Positions 21,450 to 34,017 of a stretch of 64,000 nucleotides of DNA are shown here, in pieces (within the stretch, counting starts at the first letter, position 1; the number at the start of each line of letters is the position of its first letter). The notes beneath the pieces are model-generated. The model ran no database searches and had not been told where the DNA came from. It worked only from the letters and a program-made list of their open reading frames with translations. Origin of the DNA: Dioszegia crocea (Eukaryota; Basidiomycota; Tremellomycetes; Tremellales; Bulleribasidiaceae); contig BCKK01000005.1 of assembly GCA_001600615.1 (NCBI GenBank), forward strand, positions 496,001 to 560,000, in the 5' to 3' direction. Position numbers and translations under genes: made by a program.

Positions 21450-23675
21450 TCATGTATTCCCCAAGCCCAACTGTACAATCACATAACAATTCGCCACGAC
21501 AATGACCGCGAATAGCACATACCCCATCCAGGTCTGCCACTTTGGCGAAGTGAAGATTTTGGTAGGTCGCACTGGACGAGGGGGTTCAAAGGGGTGTTCC
21601 GCCGTTATGGTCTCGACTTCCGCCGTCGGTGTCGCTGGTGTCGATGCTAGGGTCTCCGCCGTCGTCGCTTCCGTTGCCGTCGCATCGCCTACTACTTCTG
21701 GTCCATGCACCGTCATGAGGTCTTCCCGACTGCAGAGGTATACCAGCGGGAAGATGACGGTTGGGAGTACGATACTGAGCAAGACTTGACTCGCGACGAG
21801 CATGGTGTTGAGTCCCGCTGGTCCGACGGCAGCTGCGACTGCTGCGGCGGGGATAACGCCAATGAGACGAGTGATGAGGCGTCTCCAGAATGGCTAGACT
21901 GTCAGCTCGTCTATTCACTATGACGATAGGGGGGAGACTCACTGATGTTCGCCAATTGATGAACCCCTCACTGACGACTTGGCCTGCAAGTGTTGCGGTG
22001 ATACTAGCACTTTGACCCGCACACAGTAAGGCCAATGCGAAAATTGTGCCGGCGCCTCGACCAATGTAGCTGGACAGTAAAGCGTGAGCACCTTGGAGGG
22101 TTGCGTCATCTGCGTCGGCGCCGTTGTCCGAGTAGTAGAATGCGGCGCCGGCGAGAGTGAGGATGGCGGCGTTGATGGTTAGGGCGAAGCCGAGGAGAGA
22201 GAGGATTGTGTCGACCTGTCTCGTCAGTGCTCTTCAATTCGAATGTGAGCGAAGTGAAGATAAGACTTACTGAAGCATGTCTCAAATGCAGATCTACCCA
22301 TCTTATCCGATTAAAAACTCCCAATTTGGCTTCATAAGCCTTCATAGCTTTCAAAAAATCATCCCTCCTTCCATCTTCCTCATCATCATCTACAACCTCT
22401 CTCGGCTCTGGCATATTCTTGACTTCTTCCTCCGTCTCCACCTCCGTCGCGCCGGCCTCTCGACCCGTGATTGAACGCTCAATAGGCAATCGGACCGCAT
22501 CCTCATTCAGACCCGTAAGTGTATGGACTCGATGGACTTGATCAATCGATTCAAGTTCGTATTCCCCTTCAGCATTATCGTCGGTATCCCCTTTCTTGTC
22601 TTTCCCAAAACGGAGGAATGAGGGTAGTTTCGCTTGAATTCTGAGATTTCGGGCACGTCGAGCGCGGGTCGTTGATGGATCAACAGGTGGTCGAGGTACC
22701 ATGTCCAGACGATCTACACTGGCTAGGCTTGAACCGAGAAAGAGAGCGTGAGGCATGACTGTTGCGCCGATTATACCGATGGAAGTGTAGGTCGCTCCGG
22801 GCGCTACCAGGGTCTGGGGATCAGCGATCATCAAACGCGGAACCCAAAGAAACTTACAGAAGAAGGCAGTAAGCCAAAGAAGACCTCTTTCCATTCGGGC
22901 TTGATGAGATGTAGCAGGATGGCGAATGAGACAAAGACGGCGAGGACGAGGACGACAATGAGGATTTCAAAGAAGAGCATTCCTCGTCGGCCGTCATTGG
23001 AGTTAAAGAAGGCAAGGACGATGAGAATGTCGACGGCGGTGATTAGGACACCGGCCCATAGAGGTAGTGAAGGGAAGAGTCTGCAATGTCAGCTACAGTG
23101 AATGTATAGAGCGGGGAAAGATGGGACTTACAGACTTAGAGCTACAGCACTCCCAATTAATTCGGCGAGATCCGTAGCGATGATGGCGACTTCAGCCATG
23201 ATGTACATGGCCCAAAGACAACAATGTAGCGGTATTCGCCATTTAGGATACTTGACTTTAAGGCGAAGGAACAATAGACGTGTTTGATGAGGTAGTGAAG
23301 TGGCCGTTGTGGTTCCTATTCTCACTGCGAGAGTTTGGAGGACTGCCGTTTTAGGTCTCAATGCAAGAGGATAGTGAGAGAGAGACATACCGACTGCAGC
23401 AAGACCCGCTACTAGGACAACAAACAGTAATTTGTATCCATAGTTCGCACCGGCTTGTAGATCAGTTGCCCAATTTCCAGGATCGATATAGCTGATGACA
23501 ATCAACAGTGAGCATAAAACGTGTGGAACCTTTGCTTACGCGACTGCTGCTACAAGACCTGGACCGACGAAGCGAAGATGTCTACCAGGGTCAGCAATCG
23601 CACCCGACAAGAATGACAAGCTGTCCATGTCCACACATACCTCGCACACACCTCCCGAGCTTTGCTCAGACTCAT
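21450..23675 (-). CDS. Nramp-family divalent metal transporter (Smf-like)
   Basis: The ATG is at 23675 and the TGA at 21450-21452, with several short introns. Nramp proteins are proton-coupled Mn/Fe/Zn transporters with about 11 membrane helices. TM1 carries the metal-coordinating YIDPGNW motif, reassembled across the intron at about 23.5 kb. TM6 carries MPHALFLGSSLAS (canonical MPH). Helices are visible in LLFVVLVAGLAAV, WAGVLITAVDILIVLAFF, LLGFALTINAAILTLAG, LLCAGQSASITATLAGQ and the last segment WMGYVLFAVIVVANCYVIV. A roughly 150-residue acidic cytosolic loop (about 22,270-22,690) interrupts the transporter and is unusually long. The N-terminus before HLRFVGPGLVAAVA is short. Plasma membrane versus vacuolar/endosomal location cannot be told. 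Confidence 0.92.
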
Positions 23676-24119
23676 CCTGTCGATAATCTTACAGAGATTC
23701 TTTCGCGAATTGTATGCGACTGATCTCTTCTGGCGCGTATGGCTCTGCCAATGTGTACGCTATACCCTCAAGCTAAGTATCGCGTTGTAGCTACAGTATA
23801 CAGAGATGGTAAGGTAGTGATGGAGGTGGATGAGACGACGAAAGACGACTGAATCAAGGTTTGGGTGTAGGATCTAAAATTAGACGCGCTGTTGACAGTG
23901 CCCGATCGGGGTTACGGCAACGGAGTAGGCTGTCCGAAGATCTCCGACAGCTCGGAATGTAACGCTGTAAGGCTGTGAGAGGCTATGATGCACTTGTGTA
24001 CCCGTACGGTTTGCCATCAACTCATAGAGGATGCTATAGATAGCTTAATCTAAGCAGGCAGATTGGATCAAAAACCGATACATCCCTCACTCGGACCAAA
24101 GATTCCAGTCAGACGGCAT
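23676..24119. other. Intergenic stretch, promoter of the Nramp gene
   Basis: No open frame has support. It contains the Nramp 5' region and the 3' end of ARO2. Confidence 0.5.
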
Positions 24120-25705
24120 CTATTCTTCGCCGGTCTTTTGGTTCTGAACCTGAGGCACCACCTCTCCTTTCCTTATTTTCTCCACGGTGTCTTTACCGGG
24201 CAGAACCATCGTAGGGGGTAGATGTGTTAGGCGGGGGAGGAGGGCGGCTGCTGCTGAACGAGCGTTCTGTTGAAGTACCATGCTGTTCTGTCAGCTACAT
24301 CCTCAGGTCCTCAAGAGGCCCGCTCAGAATGATAAGACTCACTCCATGATCACCAATGCTGCCATTGTTTCCACAATGGGAACGGCGCGGGGAACGACGC
24401 AAGGATCATGTCGGCCCTTAGCTTCTAAGGTACCGGCCGAACCATCGTAACGCGCCGTTGCTTGGGCCTGGGCGATGGTCGCTGGGGGTTTGAAGGCGAT
24501 TCTGAGTGTATCAGCAACTAAACTATGTGTATATCAGGGGCTTCAAGCGTCTTTCATTCCCCCTCCTCATACCGTTCGGCAAATAAGCCGAGGACTCACC
24601 GGAAGTAGATATCCTCCCCATTGCTGATCCCACCCTGAACACCTCCACTCCAGTTTGTCGTCGTCCTCAACCTTCCCTCAGCGTCCGCCCCGCCCTCGAC
24701 GAACATATCATTATGCTGACTTCCGGGGAACATGGCGCCTCTGAACCCAGAACCAATCTCAAAGCCCTTCGTCGATGGGATTGAGAGCATAGCGTGTGCG
24801 AGGCTCGCTTCGAGCTTGTCGAAGCAGGGTTCACCGAGTCCCAAGGGGGCATTACGGATGACGCAAGTCAGTACACCGCCGAGGGAGTCGTCTGCTGCTT
24901 TGGCTGCTCGAATGGCCTACCCCCATCAGCACAAATCTTTATCCAAGGACAAATGCAAAACTTACCTCTTCCATCTTCTTGCTTGTTTCCTTGTGGGGAC
25001 ACCGAGTAATCTCCTTATCCACCTCGGACCTTTTAACGGTATTGACCAAATCCATGTACTCTTTCCCCAACACCTCATTTTCCTCCTCTTCAAATGGCAA
25101 TCCCACTTTGCCTACACCACTGACAAACGCAACAATCTCCACGCCGTACGCCTCAGCAAGATATTTCTCGGCAATAGCACCAGCGGCAACTCGACCAATA
25201 GTCTCTCGGGCTGAGGCTCGACCACCGCCCGAAGACGCCTTGACACCGTACTTCGCCAGGTAGGTGTAGTCGGCATGCGACGGTCGGGGGTAAAGATCCG
25301 TCTCGGCGTAATCGTGTGGTCGCTGGTCTTTGTTGTGCACTAGCAGACCGATGGGCGTGCCGAGGGTGACACCGTGCTCTGTGCCAGATTGAAGGTGGAC
25401 TGTGTCGTATTCGGAGCGCTGGACATTAGCAAAAAATGATTAAACGAGGTGGTTTTCTGGTGAATGATGTGGTACATACAGCAGTGGTAATGTCACTTTG
25501 ACCAGGACGACGACGAGAGAGCTGAGTCTGGATGTCCTCCTCAGTCAATTTCAACCCCTAACTCATCAGCTCGATCTCCAATTCTGGCATTTTTGAGTCC
25601 GATGACTAGACGTACAGGAGGCACACCATCGACAATGCACCCGACGGATTTACAGTGGCTCTCGCCGTAAGTGTGTACGCGGAATAGGTGGCCGAATGAG
25701 CTCAT
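24120..25705 (-). CDS. ARO2: Chorismate synthase
   Basis: The ATG is at 25705 and the TAG at 24120-24122. The exons rejoin cleanly, including the first intron after GVPP. This enzyme converts 5-enolpyruvylshikimate-3-phosphate to chorismate, the last shared step of aromatic amino acid synthesis, using reduced FMN. Fungal enzymes are bifunctional and also reduce the flavin with NADPH. Signature motifs are [44 protein letters not shown] (FMN/phosphate site) and [22 protein letters not shown]. Another motif is [21 protein letters not shown]. Length (~400 residues) fits the family. The gene is divergent from a dienelactone hydrolase. Confidence 0.96.
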
Positions 25706-26084
25706 ACTGTAGAGATGGAAAGCTAAGTAAAGTGATCGAAGCTCGAGCTCTTGAGTCGAAGTTGATCTTTCGGAAATATTTGGTCCCGGGCCGTGCCTGA
25801 AAAGGGATGATATCCGTGCGTCGCGATCAAGTAATTCCCTTTTGCCCGAAAGACTGGCGTTGAATGCATGCATATCCACTGCCATCAATGCGTCGAGAGG
25901 TAGATGATAGACATGACGGTGTGCTAGTCAGTCTGCTTGCTTGGTGCACTGATGCATGAATACCACCCCTTCGGGCTCAAAAGCCTTGAGGAATGCGGAG
26001 TGGAGGCGGAGATGTCCGGCGCGATGACGCACAGCCCGATCGCGCACTGACCAGCCGCTATAGATACCCTTCTGGTATATTCGC
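25706..26084. promoter_or_regulatory. Divergent promoter, ARO2 / dienelactone hydrolase
   Basis: A 379-bp gap separates two divergent start codons, so both promoters lie here. The ATG-initiated frame reading away from ARO2 at 25541-25888 is an antisense overlap artefact. No specific site was identified. Confidence 0.5.
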
Positions 26085-27327
26085 ATGCTGCGCACAAGCA
26101 CCCGACTTACTCAGCGAATCTCAACGTTTAAGACCGACTTCTCCTCAAAAACACTCGCCAACCCCGCAGTCACTTGCCGACCACTTCAAAAAACCGCTCA
26201 CGCTCAACTACGCCGTTTCTACAACTCCACACCCTCTCGCTCTGTCAAAATGTCCGTCTCTGGTACTATGCCCAAGTGTAAGTGGCTCTGACTCCATCCA
26301 CCTGATTTAATTGTTGATGTTTTAGCTTGCTGCACCCTCCCTCCCGTGCAGGCTGAACACACACCCACTGGATCATACTCCGACATCAACGGTCTGAAGA
26401 CCTATGTCTCCGGCGACAAAGACGCCAAACAGGCTATCCTATTGGTGTATGATGTCTTTGGTTTCTCCCCTCAGATCTTACAAGGTGTGCATCTTGAAAT
26501 CAGCAGGTCGAATACCAGAGCTGACAGTGTGTCAGGCGCAGACCTACTCGCCAGCCAAGGCTTTGCAGTCTACATGCCTGATTTCCTCAGCGGCGATTAT
26601 GCCAATGGCAGCTGGTACGACGGCAGCGAGGAGTAAGTATTGTCCCTTTCCTCTATCTCTGGAGGACGACTCTATGCAAGAGTGTCAGCTGATCGGTAGG
26701 GGCACCCAAAAGCGTACAGAGTGGTTCTCCAAATTCCCAGGCCAGTGCTCTTCCGAGGCTAAGCCAGTCGGTAAGATGATCCAAGAGATCAAGGGCCGTC
26801 ATGGTCAGGTCGGCGCTGCTGGTTTTTGCTGGGGATGGAAAGTGCTCGCGTTGGCTGAGAACAATGGCGAGTTAGCAGGTTTGGCAGGATGTCACCCGTC
26901 GTAAGTTTTCCGTGCTCAGCCTCCGGTCTGACACGAATGGCAAGGCTGACGCCGTAGACTCTCTGCTGCAGATGACGTTGAGAAGATTTCTGTGCCTCTC
27001 GCTCTCCTTCCGTCCGAAGGCGAGGACATGGCTGTTGTATGTTCTCTTTCCGTCCGCCCGAGGGCTTAGGCTGATCTGGAGTAGATGAAGCAGATCCATG
27101 AGGGTGTTGAGAAGAAGGCCCCTGGGTCAAGCTTCATCAAGCCGTACCTTGATGTCCCGCACGGCTGGATGGCTGCTCGAGGTGATGTACGTCTGGCCCG
27201 TGGCCTAGCTTTATGTCTAATGAGGGGCCGCTGCTGATGATCACAGCTCAAGAATGAGCCTGGATTGAAACAGTTCCACGATGGTTACTCTACGCTAGCT
27301 GCGTTCTTTAAGCAGAACATGAAGTAG
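26085..27327 (+). CDS. Dienelactone hydrolase-family protein
   Basis: This alpha/beta-hydrolase has several short introns. The TAG is at 27325-27327. The first in-frame ATG (26085) adds 55 Arg/Ser/Thr-rich residues typical of a mitochondrial presequence (MLRTSTRLTQRISTFKT). A second ATG at 26250 would start the core protein (MSVSGTMPK). Core motifs are ILLVYDVFGFSPQI, GAAGFCWGWK with the nucleophile Cys, ALLPSEGEDMAV for the acid, and PHGWMAARGD for the His. DLH enzymes open dienelactone in aromatic degradation, and eukaryotic members also act as general esterases. Cys replaces Ser as the usual DLH nucleophile. The substrate is not inferable. Confidence 0.85.
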
Positions 27328-28187
27328 GTCTGAACGAGCGGAGAAGTTATGGTCTGCGTGAGGATGCAAAGAAGTACAATGCGCTGCACTATGATACTTA
27401 GACAGTGCTTGAACGAGGAGCGAGCCAGCCAATCTCAGCCAACGCGAGCATTTGTCGGAATCCGGAGAAGATTTACCGCTTCCGCCGGGATGTGCTAGCA
27501 AAGATCGACATCAGGGGTGATACTTCAGGGTTCATTGCGTAATATCATTTAAACCCTGTTTGCCACTCTCGATCGCTCAAAACGTCAAAGTTCTGGGCCT
27601 TTTAGCTTCCTCTTCCCGCAGCATGGCCATGCATCTGAGGTCGGCAGTGGTCGGCGCATAGTGTAGAGAGCATTCAGTAGAGCGAGCAGCAGCGGCAGAC
27701 TGCATGATAAAGAATCCTCTATGTATGTACTATGTAGAGGGGCCAGCGAAAATCTGTCGATCCGCGTTTTAAAATTACCGTTACGGCCTCCGCCCACGCC
27801 CCCGTCCGGGCACGCCCACAATTCAAACGCCCAAAAGCCGAAACAGGCTGAAATTTCATTCAACGGGGGCAGGGGCTCAAGCCACCTCTCGTACAACCCA
27901 GATCTGTGGGATCCGAGTAACCATCGTTAGGGGCATCTCATACCCACACGACCGGCAAGGCGTTTCGGGTCATCGTACGCGTGTTTTGCAAGGGGCCCGC
28001 TGTGAGATCCAAACTTGTGAGTCTGAATCTTTGGTACCACCTTTCAATTGTCACTGTATACTGAAAAAAGTCCAGCAGCTGGTCTGCCTTTATCTCTCAT
28101 TCCTTAATTGTCTGTCGGGCTGGGAGAAGGAGATTGCTGGTTGGAAGGAAGGTGAGTTTGTTCGGGTCCGATCGCAGATCTCATTTG

Positions 28188-28211
28188 GTGTGTGTGTGTG
28201 TGTGTGTGTGT
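28188..28211. repeat. (GT)12 microsatellite
   Basis: Twelve uninterrupted GT units followed by TTGAGGGG. A probably length-variable site 670 bp upstream of the MHYT gene start. Confidence 0.9.
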
Positions 28212-28588
28212 TTGAGGGGTGTGTGCATGGATCTTAACGTCACGAGGCCCTCCTTTGGATGCTATCTATTTTTTTTATCTATCACCCTCACCGCTTCTCA
28301 TTCTGGCCACCCCTCTTCTATAGTAGAGCAATGACTACTGTCGCCATCGTTACACCAAGACTTTCAGCTGACGGTAATCAGGATTCATTCCACTCGCGTC
28401 GATCACCCATTTTTAGCCCCACTTCCATTCCGCAAAAACGGCTCCGGCCCTCCCAAACCCCATCTACAACTCCATATCGTGTCGATCAATCTCACACTCG
28501 CCATCATCCGCAAGAGGGGGCCAGACTTACATCCTGGCCTCCCCAGTCATACAATTGTCGGAAGTCGAGACGGAATTCAAGGCGAGCT

Positions 28589-28608
28589 GAGACGAGACGA
28601 GACGAGAC
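28589..28608. repeat. (GAGAC)4 tandem repeat
   Basis: Four consecutive exact GAGAC units about 270 bp upstream of the MHYT gene ATG, probably in its leader or promoter. Confidence 0.85.
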
Positions 28609-28877
28609 AACGCGCGACGATCACTTTATAATTGGCGCGAATCCCCCCTCGATCGGATTCTGATTCATCTATTCTTGCCCATTCAATCGCACGGCATTCG
28701 TTCCGGCTCGTCTGCCTGCTCTTGACAGGTGGTACCACAGTTTTCTCGCGGTCGTCAAGCGTCGTTCGACCATTCGTAGGAACGCCGAGGCTCATCCCGT
28801 CCTCCCCCCCCTCTGGATTGGGAGCATCGGTCTTCTGTATTCCTACTCATTCCTCGCCTTTATCCCTTACCGAAAGC

Positions 28878-31800
28878 ATGCTCGACCTCTATCCTTCCTC
28901 GCCGGGCGCATCATCCTCCCGAGTCACACTAGATGACCTCGCCGAGATTGATCTGAACGGTCCGTCTGCCCCTATCCCGCCCACCCTTCGTCGGCGGCGG
29001 CGCCCATCAACCCATGCTCGCCGCGTGGCTACATTCGCTCTCTCCCTCTGTCTCCCATACATCACCTCGGCGGATGCTCTCCCCTCGCCTCATTCTCCCC
29101 TACTCCTACCGCCTGCCCCACCGCCTTCCCCTCCGTCCGCACGATGGGTCCGCCTATCCCGCCACCTCCTCACGCGCACCAATGCCATCCTCGTCGCTGG
29201 AGATTACAAGAAGGCGAACTCGGAATCGGTCACAGTCCCATGGGACTGGGTTATATTGGAACAACGGTTCCAGCCCGGCTTCATTGTCCTCTCCTACCTC
29301 ATAGCCTTCGTTGGCTCCCTCTGCACTCTCGAACTCCTCCTCCGCCGAACATCCAACCATGGCTGGCGCAATCAATGCCTTCTCGCCGCGGCCGGTATTT
29401 GCTTTGGATCAGTATCGACCTTTTCGATGCACTTCATCTTCAACCAAGCTCTCACTCTCCACTCCCCTGCAATACAGGATAACGAGGCTTTGGCCCTTAT
29501 CTATGGTCCGGGCTATACCGTCCTCTCTCTCGTTGCGAGTTGTGCAGCCATGACGATCGCCTTTTTCGTCATGGGTACCGACCTTGGGAACTGGTGTTGC
29601 GTTTATGGCCTTCCCCGGTCTTCTCGCCGGAAAGAGAAGGAGAATCAGCGCCAGGCTGACGAGTACAAGAAGTGGAAGATGGCGCATATCAAGAAGGGGG
29701 AGATGCTGAGTAAGAGTGCCAAGGGGATGGGCGCACTAGTTTCCGCTGCTGGAAAAGTTGCGAAATGGTCACTTGTCGAAGATCCCAACCGTGAGGAGGA
29801 GTTCACAAAGGGCGGATGGCTGAGTCCGCTTGGAAAGATGGGCAAAGGCAAGGTCGCGGATGAGGAGAGAGATTGGGAGGATGGTCAGATGACAAGTCGG
29901 ACGACGGGGACGTTGAAATCAGCGCAGGATGAGGCGATTGCCAAGGATAAGAGGTTGAGCGAGATTGAATTTAGGCAAGGGCGAGATGCGGCAGTGGCGG
30001 AGATTGCAAGGAGGGAAACGCCCACGCCGAAGAATAGACGGCAGAGTGGGAAATCGGTTCGTCACGTCGCATCTGCCGCTTCCCTCCCCGCTGTTCCCGC
30101 TCCAGCTGCCTTCTTTGGCCGAAGAGGATCCGTCCCTGCCCATCTGACCGGAGTCGGGTTCGGCGGCGGAGGTGGATTTGGAAACAATGCCGATTTCTCA
30201 CACTCGACAACCGAAGTCTTCCTCCCAGGCTATAATTTCCCACCTCGTGTCGACTCGTCGACTGCCGATCTCCTGAGAGAGTCTGTACCCGACAGCCCTC
30301 GGGAGTCGGAAGGATCACCCTCTTTTGCCCGCCCAGCATCATTCGACATTCCCCCTCATCCAACATTCGACTACGCTAGTCGTCGTGCTTCCCTGCCCAC
30401 TGTCAACCCCGCTACTCGAGAAGCAATGTTCTCATCCTCTCTCTCTCGGATCCAATCGTTGCCTGAGGCGGACCAGGATGCCCATTCTGCTCATTCTCCG
30501 CCATTGGGCGGCTTCACCTCGCCGTCCTTCAGCCACAAAGATACACAAATGGAGGATGGGCTCGAGGTGAAGGATCACGATGATGTTGCTGAGAGCAAAG
30601 CGGACCAGGCGGAGGCTCATCGCGCTAAGAAGGCGAGGAGATGGGAGCGGAATGGGTGGGGTGTCAAGGTGCAGAAGTTCCTCGGGTTTGATGTGGTGAC
30701 TAAAGAAGAGGCATTCAAGATTGTTCTCACGGGGACAATCGCCGGTTTTGGCGTAGCTGCAATGCGTAAGCTCTCGTCCCTGCTGGTGTGGGTAAACCTT
30801 CGCTGACTTGTCAGACTACATTGGACAACTGTCCATTGTCGGTATGCCTTGGATCCAGTACGACCCAGCCTTCGTCGTTGGATCAGTCATCATCGCCGCT
30901 GGCGCCGTTGTCATTGCCCTCTACATCATGTTCATCATGCTCCGACCCAAGCTCAAACATGGCTTCCTCTACAAGATTTGCGTCGCCGTCATCCTTGCCA
31001 TCGCCGTGTGTTGCATGCATTTCTGCGGTAAGTTCACTTCATACGCAATTAGGTACATCCACTGATTTTTAGGAATGATGGGCACGACCTACGCCTGGCC
31101 GATCAATACCCCTATCACCAAGCATGATTTACTCGGCGGTACAAACGGCGCCATTGTCGGTATCGTCACTGCGCTCGCTCTGACCGCGTGTCTCGCCTGC
31201 GGTGTCTTCTTCGCCTTTGAAGCCATTCAGGCCAGACGCGAACGTCTACGCCGTCGTCGAGTCGTCGTCGCTTCCATCATGTTTGATGAGCAAGATCGGA
31301 TCCTCGTCAACTCCACAGACGGTTTGCCTCCCATGTGCGATATCGCCTCTTTGTCCGGAGCAGGCGAGACGACTTTGAAATCTAGTAAAAGGTCATCATC
31401 CCGCGAATCCCTCTCCTCGTCCGGCGCTTCCACTGTCCTCGGTATGGACCTCACTCCGGGTCACGAAGCATTCGTCAATGCCCTCCGGCTCAGTTGGTTT
31501 TGGCGAAATCCCCAATACTCTGCTTTGAACCCATTCAACAAAGACCGAGACACAATCTCGACGAGCGGTACAGCGCCGGCTGTCTCGAATATGAATCTGT
31601 CGCTCTCGGAGATTAGGCGGGGGTCGATGCAGACTATCAATAGCTCGACTATTGGTGGTAGTGTTCGTCCATCGAGACTTTCAGTCAACAAATTCTTGGA
31701 GCGTTTCGTCATTTCGGCGGGGCAGCTCGCGGTGAGGTTGACGGGTCAAGAGGATGGAATACAGAGGCTGGGTGTATTGTACGATCAGATCTTGACGACG

Positions 31801-33287
31801 TGAGTTCTGCTCTGCACAGTGCGGGAATTCAAGCTGATGCCGATAGGGGCTGGGTCAAATTGACAAACTCGTCCGATACCGTCTCGAAGGGTCAACTCAT
31901 CATGCTTGTGCGACGCGTGACAGCTCAGCAAGAACGTGCCGACCTCCTCACTCGTCACTACATCTTTGCAGATGCGTCAGCCGTCGCCGTCGCACTCCAA
32001 CGCACCCTCTCTGTCCCACTCGAACACATGAATCCACTCCTCAGCGACGTTTTGCGGTTCTGCGATACAACCACCCGCGTCGACCTCCAACCCGGTACAC
32101 TCTATGCTGGAGTCGCCATTGTCCAGGCTACTCCCTTTGACGGTCTCCGGATCCTTCTCGAGGACAAGACCCGGAGTCAATTACCCATGCGCGAATTGTG
32201 CACCTTTACATCATCCACCATGTCCCGCCTCAGCCACAATACGGGGGCAACAGAAGAGTTGGGCGGATCCGTTGAGGATATTGGCGAAGCTCTTACTTGG
32301 CTAGAAGGGATGAACCTCCTCTCCATCATTGGGCGTAATGTCGCCACTGCGCAGTACCCAGCCAGGGAGTCAGTGGGCGGACCAATTGTCGCTCAGCTTC
32401 TGAGGTATATTGAGCGTACGATCGTACCCATGCTCGATGGGATGTTGAGCCAGGACGATATGGCGCATATCATCCCTCGACTGGCACTCCATCCCTTCCT
32501 TGTCCCTCTCACTCCTCATCGACCACGCTCCAACCCTCTTATATCAGCCACGAACTACATCCCACCCTATATGATTGTCCTCTATGCCAACTATGACGCG
32601 GCAGTCAATACATTCACCGACAAGTGGTTACCATTCAACCTGTTCCGCGTGCAGAACAGCTGCGTTATGGCGCCATACGTCGGTGGCGAGGTGGCAATAC
32701 CAAGAGGGGTACCGAACGGGGTTACTTCAGATCTGCCAGAGGGTTTCAATCCTGGTCGACGACCTAGTAAAGTTCAATTCGAACTTTCCCCTTCTCAACT
32801 CCTACAGCAACAACAACAAAATACACCATCATCTTCATCTCCTTTAGCCAACCCTTACGCGCCATCTTACTCTCCAATGAGCCTTGGTCCCGAGACACCC
32901 GATGCCTCATCATCATTCGCGGGTTTCGCTTTCCCTGCTCGGAACACTACATCACCTCCCCCTCCTCCCTCCTCAGACCCCTACGCTCCTAGTCACACCG
33001 AGTTAGGCACCCCATTCTCTACTCCGTCCGCACCGATGAACGTCCCTGCTCATCGCTTTAAGGATCGGGGCGGGCCCAGACGGAGCAGTCTGGCCAAGCC
33101 TCGCGATTTCGCCTACCCTCCTCCGGTGTCTACGGCGATCGCCAATCCTTTACAGGATCTGGTTTCCGGCCCCAAGTCCCCAACTCTGTATGCGGGGGAT
33201 AGGTACGCCGGTGCGCCGGGCGTAGGCGAGTGGGATCCGGATTGGTTGTTGGTGCTCCTACGGAATAAGCTGAGGGCGGAAGCGTAG
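28878..33287 (+). CDS. Large MHYT-domain multipass membrane protein
   Basis: Four exons (28878-30765, 30815-31027, 31073-31799, 31847-33287) join in phase to 1,422 residues. MHYT domains are seven-helix membrane sensors, known mainly from bacterial signalling proteins, where paired Met-His motifs are proposed to bind copper and sense O2, CO or NO. Three motif copies are seen: SMHFIFN (about residue 185), MHYIGQ (split by intron 1) and CCMHFCGMM (split by intron 2). Between the first and second is a roughly 390-residue cytosolic Arg/Ser/Gly-rich insert. After the last helices comes a conserved-looking soluble region (GQLIMLVRRVT to LRILLEDKTRSQL), then a Gln/Ser/Pro-rich tail. No GGDEF, EAL or kinase domain is attached. 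The ligand is unknown. Confidence 0.82.
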
Positions 33288-33619
33288 GAATTCGGACGGG
33301 CGGTGACTTGAAGGGGAACAGGAAACATCATTAGAACATCTCAACTTGGTATAGCTTCTTTGTACTTTATCGCTTCTTTCTTTTGGGTTTGGGTGGTTCG
33401 GTATGGTGGTATGGACTATATGGGGAGAGTCAAGGAATGGCAAACACGTTGTATCATTATAGCCTAGACAGCGATTCAATCGATGTATCATATGGCCAGT
33501 GGCGCAAGGACGTCAGCATAGTGCAAAGTGTGTCCCCCTAAGAATCGAATATGCATATGTGCCATGGAAGAGCGCAGCAGACGGCTATCCCCCTTAGCCT
33601 CGACTTCACTCTCTGGCTT
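33288..33619. other. Convergent 3' intergenic region
   Basis: This lies between the MHYT gene stop and the stop of the small - strand orphan. Nothing recognisable. Confidence 0.5.
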
Positions 33620-34017
33620 CTATGTGACAACGCTCTCATCCAACAAGGTCCAACAGCTCGCATTCTGCACCAGGATCGCCTTGTGATGGTCCTGTTCGGG
33701 ACCAGCCTTGTTGGCGAGAGCGAGCATCTTGCTCAATTCGGCCTGCTGCTCGCGAACCTCCACCGCGCTGCCCAGAGTGACGCTGATCACCGGATCCTCC
33801 AGGTCTTTCAATCGCCTTTCCGTCTTTGTCACGGCCTCTGAGAAGTCGGCATCGGAGACGAAGGAGAGGGAATAGGGGGCTGTGTCAAGATTGACGCCGC
33901 CTGTATTGACGTCAGCTCCCCTGCCTTACGGACACATCGCGAGAGACATGTTTGCCACTGACCTCCAAGAGAGGCGAAAGACTTGATGCCATCCGTTGAA
34001 TCGACCCCGTGAGACAT
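33620..34017 (-). CDS. Small orphan protein, 111 aa, two exons
   Basis: Exon 1 is 33963-34017 and exon 2 is 33620-33900, with an intron of 62 nt (GTCAGT to CAG with a GCTGAC branch-like motif). Phase is kept. The product starts MSHGVDSTDGIKSFASLGGG and has a helical, charged middle and a Cys-Trp near the C-terminus. No signal peptide, membrane helix or known family. The neighbouring gene is XPF, 417 bp away on the same strand. Confidence 0.55.

Larger units (their letters stand above)
27328..28877. other. Long intergenic region with microsatellites upstream of the MHYT gene
   Basis: This 1.55-kb gap holds a (GT)12 tract and a GAGAC tandem repeat (listed below), and T- and C-rich leader sequence. 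ORFs such as 28259-28663 lie inside leader-like sequence and have no recognisable product. The reading frame of the MHYT gene is open back to 28632 without an ATG, so an upstream exon is not excluded. Confidence 0.5.

Noticed and set aside
25541..25888. Extended N-terminal frame of ARO2 upstream of the ATG at 25705
   Set aside because: The conserved enzyme start [17 protein letters not shown] fits the family length; the extension reads into the divergent promoter.
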